From Deltaproteobacteria bacterium (GTDB lineage: Bacteria > Myxococcota_A > Polyangia > Polyangiales > Polyangiaceae), in assembly GCA_016218915.1 (NCBI GenBank), contig JACRCQ010000022.1:62001-126000 (forward strand): DNA of 64,000 nucleotides, read 5' to 3'. Below the pieces are notes generated by a model that searched no databases, had not been told where the DNA came from, and saw only the letters and a list, made by a program, of their open reading frames with translations. Position 1 is the first letter of the stretch. Every line of letters starts with the position of its first letter. Shown piece after piece: positions 46,225 through 55,358 of this stretch. A program made the position numbers and the translations under genes.

Positions 46225-46240
46225 GCTCGCCCCTCCCACT

Positions 46241-47260
46241 TCACGCTCCAGGCCGCGTCCACCAACGATCCGCAATGCGGACTCCGCGGTAGTCCGACGC
46301 CGGCAGCGGCAACGTGAGCTTCACTCGACGCGCCTCCCCGCCTTCGCGCAGCTTCACCACGCGCGCTTCGTCAGGCCAGTTGTCCCACCCGTGATGCCGA
46401 TCGTCCTCCACGATCGCAACCCTCCCGGCTTCGCTGCACGCCCGTCGCAGCTCCGCTCGCACACGCTCGCTCCGACACATCGACATCACTCGCTCCAGCG
46501 CGCCTCGATCCACCCCGATCGACGCCTCTCGCTCCGGCTCCTCATCTTCAGGCAACGATCCGGATACGGTCAGCGGCTCGTTGCCACCCACCCACGTCCC
46601 GGCTCGCTCCGGCTCCGACGGCGCGCGAAACGGGTCCACCGGACGGCCGTCCACCCAGATCATGAAGTGCACGTGCGGCGGCACCCACGGAAAGAACGAC
46701 GTCATGTCCAGCCCCGTCACGCCGGAAAGCGCAACCGTCTCTCCGCGACGCAACGGCTGCCCCACCTCTGCCACCATCCTCGACAGGTGCGTGTAGTGCG
46801 TCACCACGCCGTTGCCGTGGTCCACGCACGCGGTCATTCCACCGCGCAGCCACGTGTCTCGCACAGCTACCAGCACTCCCGGTGCCGCACTTCTGAGCGC
46901 CGTCCCAGGAGGACAAACCAGATCCACGCCGTCGTGATCGTCGTAGGTCAGCCGCCCGCCCCGAAAGTCCCGCGCACGCACCCGGGTCACCGCCGTGCGG
47001 TACCGCTTGCCCCCGCCCACCCGATCAAACAGGTTGTAGATCGGCGCCAGACCATCCGCTGGCACAACGCCCGCGTACGCGGGCAAGGACAGATCCGGCC
47101 GAACCAGCCCCGCTGAGCTCAGACCGACGTCGAACTGCTCGCGGCGCGCCACTCTGTGCAGCACGACCTTGAGATCCTCTGCAAGGCGCTCCCGGCTTCG
47201 GATGCCGAACTCCTGTGCCAAGGATGCGAGCGAACGGTTGCGTTGAAAGAAATGCTCCAT
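46241..47260 (-). CDS. M23-type peptidoglycan peptidase (LytM-like)
   Basis: 339 residues; no obvious signal peptide from the ATG at 47260, which follows AAGGGGG. The zinc ligands of the M23 fold are visible: HDGVD (His109, Asp113), a VTHYTHLS segment and PPHVHF (His196, His198). The family cleaves Gly-Gly or peptide cross-links of the cell wall. An N-terminal helical region (LASLAQEFGIRSRERLAEDL) precedes the catalytic part and a charged C-terminal region of about 110 residues follows. Without a signal it may need another export route, or the true start may be different. Confidence 0.85.
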   Translation of the reverse strand: MEHFFQRNRSLASLAQEFGIRSRERLAEDLKVVLHRVARREQFDVGLSSAGLVRPDLSLPAYAGVVPADGLAPIYNLFDRVGGGKRYRTAVTRVRARDFRGGRLTYDDHDGVDLVCPPGTALRSAAPGVLVAVRDTWLRGGMTACVDHGNGVVTHYTHLSRMVAEVGQPLRRGETVALSGVTGLDMTSFFPWVPPHVHFMIWVDGRPVDPFRAPSEPERAGTWVGGNEPLTVSGSLPEDEEPEREASIGVDRGALERVMSMCRSERVRAELRRACSEAGRVAIVEDDRHHGWDNWPDEARVVKLREGGEARRVKLTLPLPASDYRGVRIADRWWTRPGA

Positions 47261-47394
47261 GCGCCCCCTTTCTACGCGATCAGTGCTCGGTCAGCCACGG
47301 CCGCAGGAGGCCGCCCGCACGTCCCTGTCCCTTTCGCCTCCGTCTCGATCTACAGTGGCGCAACCCGAAGCACCACGGTTCCCACGGAGGTCCC

Positions 47395-48150
47395 ATGCGC
47401 CGCATCCCCGCCCGCTGCCTCGCACTCGCCTGCTGCTTCGCGACGCTCGCGCCGTCACTCGCCCTTGCCGCTGAGCCCGAGGAAGAAGGACCCAAGGACA
47501 AGAAGCTGTCCTTCGGCGTCGGCCTCCTCGCATTCGTCGGCGCAGGATTCATCGACAAGCCGTCGAACCGCGATGCCACCAAAGGCGGCGGCCCCGCGCA
47601 CGACGACTTCTATCCCGGGTTCGGGGGTGGCACCTACGGCGGCGGACTGATGCTCGAAGGACGCTTCCTCGGCATCGTCGGGCTCGAGATGGATATCTTC
47701 CGATCGTCGGACCGCGGCCGTGGAGATGTGACGGTCAACGGCGTCAAGTCAACGATCGAGCTCGGGCAGAGCGCCTGGCACATCCCTCTGCTGGTCAAGG
47801 CGACGATCTCGATCTCTCCGTACGTGCGCCCGTGCATCTTCGCTGGGCCAGAGCTCGTGTTTCCGGGCGACGCTTCAGCGTCCGCATCTCCGAACGTAGC
47901 CGCGCCCGTGGGGCCGACCCCGACTGCGACCGTCGACAACTACACGATGATCACTGGCGGGCTCGGCTTCGAGTTCAGGCTCCCGATCAAGGACGTCGAC
48001 GTGCGCATCCCGCTGTCGTTCCGCGGCAGCTACCACTCGCTCGGATCGACTGTTGGCGATCGCATCCACTACACAGCCACGGGCTGGGTGATCGACACGA
48101 CGTGGAAGTACCAGACGCAAGCGACGCTCGGCGCATCGTACTTCTTCTAG
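47395..48150 (+). CDS. Outer-membrane beta-barrel protein
   Basis: The predicted protein has 251 residues from the ATG at 47395, preceded by CACGGAGG at the right spacing. An earlier in-frame start at 47215 would read through the opposite gene's start region and is rejected. The signal peptide ends SLALAAEP. The mature protein has Gly-rich amphipathic strands (GVGLLAFVGAGFID, GGGTYGGGLMLEG, ITGGLGFEFRLP) and closes with LGASYFF, an outer-membrane C-terminal signature. It is a monomeric barrel of about ten strands. Function unknown. Confidence 0.78.
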   Translation: MRRIPARCLALACCFATLAPSLALAAEPEEEGPKDKKLSFGVGLLAFVGAGFIDKPSNRDATKGGGPAHDDFYPGFGGGTYGGGLMLEGRFLGIVGLEMDIFRSSDRGRGDVTVNGVKSTIELGQSAWHIPLLVKATISISPYVRPCIFAGPELVFPGDASASASPNVAAPVGPTPTATVDNYTMITGGLGFEFRLPIKDVDVRIPLSFRGSYHSLGSTVGDRIHYTATGWVIDTTWKYQTQATLGASYFF

Positions 48151-48748
48151 GGCTGCGAATGGCGCCGCGGCTGGCGCTGCGACGATCAGGGGGCGGGTTG
48201 TTCCTCTAGGTGACTATCCGACTCCAACCCAGCGGCATCAGGTGGGCACCGAGGCGATCCGTGAGTAGTCGTCAGCACGCATAGCTTGTTCTGGTTACGT
48301 CGCCGGTTGTTCGGCGTGAACCTTGAGGAATCGCCTGTCACCCGGACGGGGGACAAACCCTTCAATCGTGACTATCGTCGCGACAGGTGATCCGCAGCCC
48401 GTGAGCCAACAAGGAACCGTTCTCGGATAGTGACGAACCGGCACGAATCGAAGCACGAATGCCACGATTCATCAGTGTGATAGTCGCATAAAACCCATAA
48501 AGTGACCGCTTGCGTATAGGCAACAACTCCACGTTCGATGGGGTTGGGTCGTGCGCGTCTGCACCGGATAAGTGGCCAAAGCGAGGGGTCCAGAGGAGAT
48601 CCTGGACTTGGCCATGCCATGCAACCAATCGAATAAGCGACGAAATAGCCAACATACACGAAATCGCCTTCATCAGGGCCCCTCGCCTGATACAATCGAA
48701 CCTGAATTCACGATTGAGGGTCGACAGTTCTCAGAAGGAGAAGCTCGC
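48151..48748. other. Leader region of the hdr-mvh operon
   Basis: A 598-bp stretch with lower GC than its surroundings and no credible ORF. A REP-like remnant sits near 48173-48197. GTGACTATC occurs at 48210-48218 and 48368-48376, and its inverted form GATAGTCGC at 48479-48487. GCACGAAT is repeated at 48441 and 48453. A TACAAT box at 48691-48696 could be a -10 element about 55 bp before the hdrD start, but no matching -35 is clear. Confidence 0.45.
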
Positions 48749-49912
48749 ATGAGAGACTTTCCCTCCCCCCTGATCGAAGTCTCCGAGATGATCGCCGACT
48801 CCGGCGGCTCATCCCTGGACCTCTGCTACCAGTGCGGTACCTGCTCTGGCACCTGCCCCTGGAACCTCGTCCGCGACTTCCGGGTGCGCAACATCATCTC
48901 GCTCGCCCAGCTCGGTCTCGAGGGCTACGAGGGAGAGGATCTGTGGCTGTGTGCCACCTGCAATGCCTGCGTCGATCGTTGCCCGCGCGGTGTCGAAATC
49001 GTCGACGTCATTCGCTCCGTGCGCACGATCATCACCCAGGCCGGCACCTCTCCCAAGACCCTCGGCGCCGTGCTCGGCAGCGTCAAAGCCAACGGCAATC
49101 CGTGGTCCGGCGATTCGAATGCCAGGCTCGCCTGGGCCGAAGCACTGCAAGCTCGCCCCTTCACCGAGCGCTCCGAATACGCCTTCTTCGCGTGCTGCAC
49201 CCAGGCCTACGACGCGCGCAACGTAAAGGTGGGCCGCGCAGCGCTCAAGCTCCTCAAGGCTGCAGGCGTCAACTTCGGGATGCTCGACGGCGCCGAGAAG
49301 TGCTGCGGAGACGCGGTTCGCAAGGCAGGTGGACAGGAGCTGTTCGACGAGCTCTCCGATTCCAACATCGAGATGCTCGACGCCAAGGGCGTCAAAAAGA
49401 TGATCGTGGGCTCACCCCACTGCCTCAATACGTTTGCCAAGGAGTATCCGGACAAGGGCGGACGCTACGAGGTGGTGCACATGGCGTCGCTGCTCGCTGA
49501 GCTGATCAAGAGCAGGAAGCTCCGGCCAACGCGCACGTTCGACGGCGGCAAGGTCGTCTACCACGACCCGTGCTACCTGGGACGTCAGAACCAGGTGTAC
49601 GACGCGCCGCGCGAGCTGCTCAAGGCGGTGCCGGGCCTCGAGCTCCTGGAGTTCGCGCGCAACCGACAGGACTCGGTCTGCTGCGGAGGCGGAGGAGGAC
49701 GCCTTTGGATGGAGACGCCCATCGAAGAGCGCCTCGCCGTCCTCAAGCTCAAGGAAGCCGTCAAGATGGGCGCAACCACGCTCGCCACGGCATGCCCCTA
49801 CTGCGTGTCGATGTTCGAGGACGCGAAGACCGCGCTCGATCTCGACTCCTTCCGGGTGGCCGACGTCACCGAAATCATCGCGGACGCCGTCGAGGAGGTG
49901 AGGCCGTCATGA
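48749..49912 (+). CDS. Fused HdrC-HdrB (HdrD-like) heterodisulfide reductase subunit
   Basis: The predicted protein has 387 residues from the ATG at 48749, after AGAAGGAG. The N-terminal 100 residues carry two ferredoxin motifs (CYQCGTCSGTCPW and CATCNACVDRCPRG), as in HdrC. The rest has two cysteine-rich CCG domains (FFACCTQAYDARN with KCCGD and PHCLN; YHDPCYLGRQNQVYD with VCCGGGGG and ACPYC), as in HdrB, which bind the non-cubane [4Fe-4S] clusters that reduce a disulfide. In methanogens the acceptor is CoM-S-S-CoB; here it is unknown. Stop overlaps the hdrA start (ATGA), so the two are coupled. Confidence 0.9.
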   Translation: MRDFPSPLIEVSEMIADSGGSSLDLCYQCGTCSGTCPWNLVRDFRVRNIISLAQLGLEGYEGEDLWLCATCNACVDRCPRGVEIVDVIRSVRTIITQAGTSPKTLGAVLGSVKANGNPWSGDSNARLAWAEALQARPFTERSEYAFFACCTQAYDARNVKVGRAALKLLKAAGVNFGMLDGAEKCCGDAVRKAGGQELFDELSDSNIEMLDAKGVKKMIVGSPHCLNTFAKEYPDKGGRYEVVHMASLLAELIKSRKLRPTRTFDGGKVVYHDPCYLGRQNQVYDAPRELLKAVPGLELLEFARNRQDSVCCGGGGGRLWMETPIEERLAVLKLKEAVKMGATTLATACPYCVSMFEDAKTALDLDSFRVADVTEIIADAVEEVRPS

Positions 49913-51885
49913 AGAACGATGACCCCAGAATCGGTGTGTTCGTTTGCCACTGCGGCACCAACATCGCCGGCATCGTCAATGTCGACAGCGTTGCCGCAGC
50001 TGCCCGCACCATGCCGTTCGTGGTGCATGCCGAAGAGTACAAGTTCATGTGCTCGGATCCGGGCCAGGCGCTCGTGCGCGACGCGATCCTCAAGCATCGC
50101 CTCAACCGCGTGATCGTCGCTGCTTGCTCGCCACGCATGCACGAGCCGACCTTCCGCAAGGCCACGGCACTCGCCGGGCTCAACCCCTACCTGTTCGAGA
50201 TGGCGAACATCCGCGAGCACTGCTCGTGGGTCCACACCGACAAGGTCGCAGCCACTGAAAAGGCCATCGACCTGGTCAAGAGCGCGGTCGCCAAGGCCCG
50301 CTACCTCGAGCCCCTCGAGAGCCGCTACGTCAATGTCGAGCCCAAAGTCCTCATCGTCGGCGGCGGCGTCGCAGGCATCCAGGCCGCGCTCGACATCGCC
50401 AACGGCGGGACCAAGGTCGTGCTGGTCGAGCGCCAGCAGTCCATCGGCGGACGCATGGCCCAGCTGGACAAGACGTTCCCGACCCTCGACTGCTCGGCCT
50501 GCATCCTCACACCCAAGATGGTGCAGGCGGCCCAGCACCCGAACATCGAGCTGATGACCTACTCCGAGATCGAAGAGGTCAAGGGCTACGTCGGCAACTT
50601 CACGGTCCGCATCCGCCGCAAGGCAACCTTCATCGATCCCAAGGTCTGCACCGCGTGCGGCGTGTGCATCGACAAGTGCCCATGGAAAGCCACTTCGTCG
50701 TTCGAAGAGGGGCTGAGCAAGCGCAAGGCGGTCTACCGTCTCTTCCCCCAGGCCGTGCCAGGCATACCGGTCGTGGACAAGGACGCGTGCAAGTACTTCG
50801 AGAACGGCAAGTGCAAGGCGTGTGAGAAGTTCTGCGAGCCACATGCGTTCCGCTGGGACGACCAAGACAAGATCGTGGAAGAGAAGGTGGGCGCCATCAT
50901 CGTGGCCACCGGCTACGACCTGATCGACCCGAAGCTGCCGTCGCAGTACGGCTACGGCAAGCTCAAGAACGTCATCACCGGCATCGAGTTCGAGCGCATC
51001 AACAACGCCACGGGCCCCACTGCAGGCAAGATCGTCACCAAGGAGGGCAAGGAGCCCGAGAGCGTGGCGATCCTGCACTGCATCGGCAGCCGCGACAGGA
51101 ACCACTGCGAGTACTGCTCGCGCGTCTGCTGCATGTACGCCCTGAAGTTCGCGCACCTGATCAAGGAGAAGACCAAGGCCACGGTCTACAACTTCTACAT
51201 CGACATGCGCTGCTTCGGGAAAGGCTACGAGGAGTTCTACCACCGCCTCCTGGAGGAAGGCGTCAAGTTCATCCGCGGCAAGGCCGCCTACGTCACCGAC
51301 CAGGCCCTGACCGATGCAGAGCAGGGCAAGCTGATCATCAGCGCCGAGGCGACCACGCTGGGCAAGACGCTGCGCGTGCCGGTGGACATGGTGATCCTGG
51401 CCAACGCGATGACGCCGCAGAAGGATGCCGCTGACGTCGCGCGCAAGTTCGGCATCGGTCGCAGCCCGGACGGCTTCTTCCTCGAGAAGCATCCGAAGCT
51501 CGAGCCGGTATCCACCGCGACAGACGGCGTGTACCTGGCAGGCACGTGCCAGGGCCCCAAGGACATCCCCGACACCGTGGCGCAGGGGGCGGCCGCTGCA
51601 TCGGTAGCGATGTCGCTCATCCAGCGGGGGACAGTGGAGGTGGAGGCGGCGACGGCGGGGGTGATCGACGACCTTTGCTCGGGGTGCAAGATCTGCCAGG
51701 ACGTCTGCCCCTACTCGGCTATCGGCTACGAGGTCGACAAGCGCATCGCGGAGATCAACGCCAGCCTGTGCAAGGGTTGCGGGACCTGCGCGGCCACCTG
51801 TCCCTCGAGCGCCATCGTGGCGAAGCACTTCAACGACCAGCAGATCCTGGCCCAGATCCACGCCCTGTACGCACAGGAGGGTTAG
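49909..51885 (+). CDS. hdrA: HdrA flavin-iron-sulfur subunit, electron bifurcating type
   Basis: The predicted protein has 658 residues from the ATG at 49909, behind GAGGAGG. The FAD-binding motif GGGVAG is at residues 151-156. [4Fe-4S] sites include CTACGVCIDKCPW and the C-terminal CSGCKICQDVCPY and CKGCGTCAATCPS. Length and layout match methanogen HdrA. This subunit holds the flavin that splits electron pairs from the hydrogenase between a high-potential acceptor (through HdrBC) and ferredoxin. The MvhD gene follows directly, as expected for an MvhADG-HdrABC complex. Confidence 0.93.
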   Translation: MKNDDPRIGVFVCHCGTNIAGIVNVDSVAAAARTMPFVVHAEEYKFMCSDPGQALVRDAILKHRLNRVIVAACSPRMHEPTFRKATALAGLNPYLFEMANIREHCSWVHTDKVAATEKAIDLVKSAVAKARYLEPLESRYVNVEPKVLIVGGGVAGIQAALDIANGGTKVVLVERQQSIGGRMAQLDKTFPTLDCSACILTPKMVQAAQHPNIELMTYSEIEEVKGYVGNFTVRIRRKATFIDPKVCTACGVCIDKCPWKATSSFEEGLSKRKAVYRLFPQAVPGIPVVDKDACKYFENGKCKACEKFCEPHAFRWDDQDKIVEEKVGAIIVATGYDLIDPKLPSQYGYGKLKNVITGIEFERINNATGPTAGKIVTKEGKEPESVAILHCIGSRDRNHCEYCSRVCCMYALKFAHLIKEKTKATVYNFYIDMRCFGKGYEEFYHRLLEEGVKFIRGKAAYVTDQALTDAEQGKLIISAEATTLGKTLRVPVDMVILANAMTPQKDAADVARKFGIGRSPDGFFLEKHPKLEPVSTATDGVYLAGTCQGPKDIPDTVAQGAAAASVAMSLIQRGTVEVEAATAGVIDDLCSGCKICQDVCPYSAIGYEVDKRIAEINASLCKGCGTCAATCPSSAIVAKHFNDQQILAQIHALYAQEG

Positions 51886-51888
51886 CTC

Positions 51889-52326
51889 ATGGCTGAACAG
51901 TTCGAGCCCAAGATCGCGGTTCTCTGCTGCAACTGGTGCACCTACGCCGGCGCGGACCTCGCAGGCACCAGCCGCATGAAGTACGCCCCCAACGTGCGTC
52001 TGATCCGCACGATGTGCTCGGGCCGGATCGACCCGAGCTTCGTGATGACGGCGCTCAAGGACGGTGCGGATGGCGTGCTGATCGCAGGATGCCACCCGGC
52101 GGACTGCCACTACATCAACGGCAACCACAAGACGATGCGTCGCTTCCCGGTGCTGCACACGATGCTCGCCCAGTTCGGCATCGAGCGGGATCGGGTGCGC
52201 CTCGAATGGATCAGCGCCTCCGAGGGCGACCGCTTCGTGGAGGTCGCCAACGAGATGACCGAAACCGTGCGCAAGCTCGGCCCGCTCGACTGGAAGAGCA
52301 GGACCGCTGCCGGAAACGTCGCTTGA
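51889..52326 (+). CDS. mvhD: MvhD-like electron transfer subunit
   Basis: 145 residues with the MvhD pattern of cysteines: CCNWCTYAGADL, TMCSGRIDP and GCHPADCHY. It binds a [2Fe-2S] cluster and connects the F420-non-reducing hydrogenase to HdrA. It starts three bases after the hdrA stop. Normal family length. Confidence 0.9.
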   Translation: MAEQFEPKIAVLCCNWCTYAGADLAGTSRMKYAPNVRLIRTMCSGRIDPSFVMTALKDGADGVLIAGCHPADCHYINGNHKTMRRFPVLHTMLAQFGIERDRVRLEWISASEGDRFVEVANEMTETVRKLGPLDWKSRTAAGNVA

Positions 52327-52336
52327 GGAGGAGATC

Positions 52337-53311
52337 ATGAGCGGAAAGAAACCCCAACTCGCTCTGTATTGGGCTGCCTCCTGCGGCGGATGCGACGTGG
52401 CGACGCTCGACGTCAACGAGAAGATCCTGGACGTCGCCGCGGCGTTCGACATCCGCCTGTGGCCGATCGCGATGGACTTCAAGTACAAGGACATCGAGCT
52501 GTGGGCCGACAACGAGATCGACGTGTGCCTCTTCAATGGCGCCGTCCGCAACAGCGAGCAGCTCCACCTCGCGAAGCTCCTTCGCCGCAAGTCCAAGGTC
52601 ATGGTCGCCTTCGGCGCGTGCGCGTCGTTCGGCGGCATCCCGGGGCTCGCCAACCTGCACGATCGCAAGACGATCTTCGAGGCGGTGTACGGCTACACGG
52701 TCTCCACCCACAACCCGGACAAGGTCTACCCCGCCCCGAAGCTCAAGGTCTCGGAGGGCGAGCTGACGCTGCCGGACTTCTTCGACGACGTATTCGCGCT
52801 GCACCAGGTGATTCCGGTGGAGTACTTCGTGCCGGGCTGCCCGCCGACGCCGGAGACCATCATGACCGCAGTGGGCGCGATCATCGAGGGGAAGCTTCCG
52901 CCTGCCGGCTCCACGATCGGTATCAACCGGGCGCTGTGCGACGAGTGCAAGCGGACGAAGTCCGACAAGCCGAAGATCGAGAGGTTCTACCGACCGCAGG
53001 AGATCCTCACGGATCCCGACAAGTGCCTGCTGGAGCAGGGGTTGACCTGCCAGGGGTCGGCCACGCGCGGCGGCTGCGGCGCGCTGTGCCCGTCGGTCAA
53101 CATGCCCTGTCGCGGATGCTACGGCCCGATGCCGAGCTCCTCGGACGCGGGCGCCGATGCGCTCTCCGCGATGGCGTCGATCGTGGACGCCTCGGACGAG
53201 AAGACAGCCGACGAGAAGATGGCGCGGCTGGTGGATCCGCTCGGCACCTTCTATCGATTCACGCTGCCCGTGTCGTTGCTGGTGAGATCTCCCAAGCAGC
53301 CGCAGAGCTGA
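52337..53311 (+). CDS. mvhG: [NiFe] hydrogenase small subunit, group 3c type
   Basis: 324 residues without a Tat signal. ASCGGCDVATLD and GACASFGGIPGL carry proximal-cluster cysteines, and PGCPPTPE, CDECKR, GLTCQGSATRGGCGALCP and MPCRGCYGPM the rest. It carries electrons from the NiFe site to MvhD. A long C-terminal segment (about 285-324) is family variable. Located ten bases after mvhD. Confidence 0.92.
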   Translation: MSGKKPQLALYWAASCGGCDVATLDVNEKILDVAAAFDIRLWPIAMDFKYKDIELWADNEIDVCLFNGAVRNSEQLHLAKLLRRKSKVMVAFGACASFGGIPGLANLHDRKTIFEAVYGYTVSTHNPDKVYPAPKLKVSEGELTLPDFFDDVFALHQVIPVEYFVPGCPPTPETIMTAVGAIIEGKLPPAGSTIGINRALCDECKRTKSDKPKIERFYRPQEILTDPDKCLLEQGLTCQGSATRGGCGALCPSVNMPCRGCYGPMPSSSDAGADALSAMASIVDASDEKTADEKMARLVDPLGTFYRFTLPVSLLVRSPKQPQS

Positions 53312-53322
53312 CGAGGAAGGCC

Positions 53323-54789
53323 ATGAAGAAGATTACCGTTGATCCCATCACCCGGCTCGAAGGCCACGGCAAGTTCGACATCTTCCTCAATGACAGCGGG
53401 GAGGTCGAGAACGTCTACTTCCAGATCCCCGAGCTGCGCGGCATCGAGAAGTTCTGCGAGGGGCGCCCGGTCGAGGAGCTTCCCCGCATCACCCAGCGCG
53501 CGTGCGGCGTGTGCCCTGGGCCGCACCACATGGCCGGGACCAAGGCGTGCGACGGCGTCTACAGCGTGGACCCGCCGCGTGCCGCCAAGAAGCTGCGCGA
53601 GCTGTTCCTCAGCGCGCACTTCATCCACTCGCACATCGCGCACTTCTACGCCCTCGCTGCGCCCGACTTCGTCTGCGGCCCCGCCTCCGATCCGGCGCAG
53701 CGCCACATCCTCGGCGTGGTGGCGAAGGTCGGACTGGAGGTGGGAGGCGCCGTGATCAAGGCGCGCTCGCAAGCCCAGCGCATCCAGGCGATCATCGGCG
53801 GCAAGTCCACGCACGCCGTGTGCGGCTTGCCGGGCGGGATGAGCAAAGCCCTCACCAACAAGGACGAGATCGCAGAGATCAAGAAGCACTGCACGGAGCT
53901 CGTGGAATTCGGCAAGTTCACGCTCAAGCTGTTCGACGACGTCGTGCTCGCCAACAAGACCTACGTCGACATCATCCTCAACGGGCCGTACACGATGCGG
54001 ACCTACTACATGGGAATGGTCGACGACCAGGGGCGGGTGAACTTCTACGACGGCAAGCTGCGCATCATCGATCCGGACGGCAAGCAGTGGGCGTTGTTCG
54101 ACCCAAGGAACTACCTCGAGTACATCGAGGAGCACGTGGAGGCATGGAGCTACCTGAAGTTCCCATTCCTCAAGAGCTTCGGATGGAAGGGGCTCAACAG
54201 CGGAAACGACTACGGCATCTACCGCGTGGCTCCGCTCGCCAGGCTCAACGTGGCCCAGGGAATGGCGACCCCGATCGCGCACGAAGCGTTCCAGAAGTAC
54301 TTCTCCGTGCTCGGCAAGGGGCCGGTCCACGCCACGCTGGCCAACCACTGGGCGCGCGTGATCGAGCTGATGTACGCAGCGGAGCGATCGCTCGAGCTCA
54401 TCAACGATCCGGAGACCACGTCCGCTGAGGTCCGCACCATCCCCACGGCAACGCCCAACGAAGGCGTGGGCGTGATCGAAGCGCCGCGCGGAACGCTCTT
54501 CCATCACTACAAGACCGATGAAAAGGGCTTCGTGACCCGATGCAACATGCTGGTCGCCACGGGCAACAACAACGCCGCGATCTGCATGTCCGTTCGCGAT
54601 GCGGCGCGAGGGCTGATCAAGCCCGGAGTCTCGGCGATCTCCGAGGGAACGCTGAACATGATCGAGATGGCGTTCCGCGCATACGATCCGTGCTTCGGCT
54701 GCGCAACCCACAACCTTCCTGGCCAGATGCCGATGGAAGTCACGGTGCACGGCCCCGACGGAAAGGTCGTTTCAAGGCTTGGACGTTAG
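53323..54789 (+). CDS. mvhA: [NiFe] hydrogenase large subunit, group 3c type
   Basis: The predicted protein has 488 residues from the ATG at 53323, 11 bases after mvhG. Nickel ligands are in RACGVCPG (Cys61, Cys64) and DPCFGCATH (Cys457, Cys460, His463). After His463 there is a 25-residue extension (NLPGQMPMEVTVHG then PDGKVVSRLGR), the peptide expected to be cut off by the maturation protease encoded next. The H2-activating core is therefore separate from that of the HydA enzyme. H2 would feed HdrA and give ferredoxin and a reduced disulfide-like product. Confidence 0.94.
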   Translation: MKKITVDPITRLEGHGKFDIFLNDSGEVENVYFQIPELRGIEKFCEGRPVEELPRITQRACGVCPGPHHMAGTKACDGVYSVDPPRAAKKLRELFLSAHFIHSHIAHFYALAAPDFVCGPASDPAQRHILGVVAKVGLEVGGAVIKARSQAQRIQAIIGGKSTHAVCGLPGGMSKALTNKDEIAEIKKHCTELVEFGKFTLKLFDDVVLANKTYVDIILNGPYTMRTYYMGMVDDQGRVNFYDGKLRIIDPDGKQWALFDPRNYLEYIEEHVEAWSYLKFPFLKSFGWKGLNSGNDYGIYRVAPLARLNVAQGMATPIAHEAFQKYFSVLGKGPVHATLANHWARVIELMYAAERSLELINDPETTSAEVRTIPTATPNEGVGVIEAPRGTLFHHYKTDEKGFVTRCNMLVATGNNNAAICMSVRDAARGLIKPGVSAISEGTLNMIEMAFRAYDPCFGCATHNLPGQMPMEVTVHGPDGKVVSRLGR

Positions 54790-54815
54790 CTACAATCCTG
54801 GGGTAGGCTACCTTG

Positions 54816-55358
54816 GTGAAAAGCCTGGTGCTGGGGGTCGGCAACCCGATTCGGGGCGACGATGGCGTCGGCCTGGTGGTTGCCGAGCGCCTGTGCGTTC
54901 GCCTGGGCCCAGAGGCTGAGTACGTGCCGTTCAGCGGCACCGGCTTCGACCTGCTCGGCTGGGTCGAGGGCTTCGAGCGGGTGGTGATCATCGACGCGAT
55001 GGTGGACGGCAGGCTGGGCGAAGGGGAATGCGCCAGGCTCGACCCTCCTCGCCCGGCTGACTGGCACGTCGATCTGTCTTCCCATCGCGGCTCGATCGTC
55101 GATGCAATTGCGTTGGCCCATCGCCTTGGGATTCGGATGCCGGGCGACGTGCGCTGGTATGGCGTGGGGATTGCGCCGCCGGACGATTATCGGGAGGGGC
55201 TCAGTGCCCGGCTGCAGCCACAGATAGACAGGATCGTGGAGCAGATCCGCGAGGATCTCGACGAGAATCCCCGTGTTGCCGACGGTGCGGAGCCGCGACC
55301 GGCGGGGGCTACGGAGCCGCGAGCGTCAGCGAGCGGGCGGTGGAGGGGGGCAACATGA
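54816..55358 (+). CDS. Hydrogenase maturation protease (HycI/HoxW family)
   Basis: The predicted protein has 180 residues with GTG at 54816 (a TTG one codon earlier is possible). The nickel-binding acidic residues and His are in GVGNPIRGDDGVG, VVIIDAMVDG and SSHRGSIVDAI. The enzyme removes the C-terminal extension of its cognate large subunit, which the adjacent MvhA carries. The last 24 or so residues are encoded by a REP-like repeat (55286-55358), making the protein longer than the usual 150-160. The stop overlaps the next gene (ATGA). Confidence 0.9.
   Translation: MKSLVLGVGNPIRGDDGVGLVVAERLCVRLGPEAEYVPFSGTGFDLLGWVEGFERVVIIDAMVDGRLGEGECARLDPPRPADWHVDLSSHRGSIVDAIALAHRLGIRMPGDVRWYGVGIAPPDDYREGLSARLQPQIDRIVEQIREDLDENPRVADGAEPRPAGATEPRASASGRWRGAT
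55286..55340 (+). repeat. REP-like GC-rich element, two copies
   Basis: TGCGGAGCCGCGACCGG (55286-) and ACGGAGCCGCGAGCGTCAGC (55311-) are two tandem-like copies of the element seen at 26571. Here they lie inside the 3' end of the protease gene and are translated. Confidence 0.6.

Larger units (their letters stand above)
45753..46240. other. Promoter region of the hyd-hyp operon
   Basis: This 488-bp stretch lies between the minus-strand hydB start and the upstream peptidase stop. It is less GC-rich than its neighbours, with no credible ORF. It holds a terminator hairpin (46199-46224), palindromes (TCGTATACGA at 45946-45955; GTGAG-TTTT-CTCAC at 46007-46020, directly followed by CACGATCGTG at 46018-46027) and an inverted repeat CATTGCG-AGTC-CGCAATG (46182-46199). 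These are candidate regulator sites. No clean sigma-54 promoter was found. Confidence 0.5.

Noticed and set aside
48600-48640. Sigma-54 promoter candidate before hdrD
   Set aside because: The GG and GC elements in TTGGCCATGCCATGCAA are one base too close for the -24/-12 spacing.
49798-52668. 956-codon minus-strand frame opposite hdrA, mvhD and mvhG
   Set aside because: Runs across three real genes with clear iron-sulfur motifs; no motif in the shadow.
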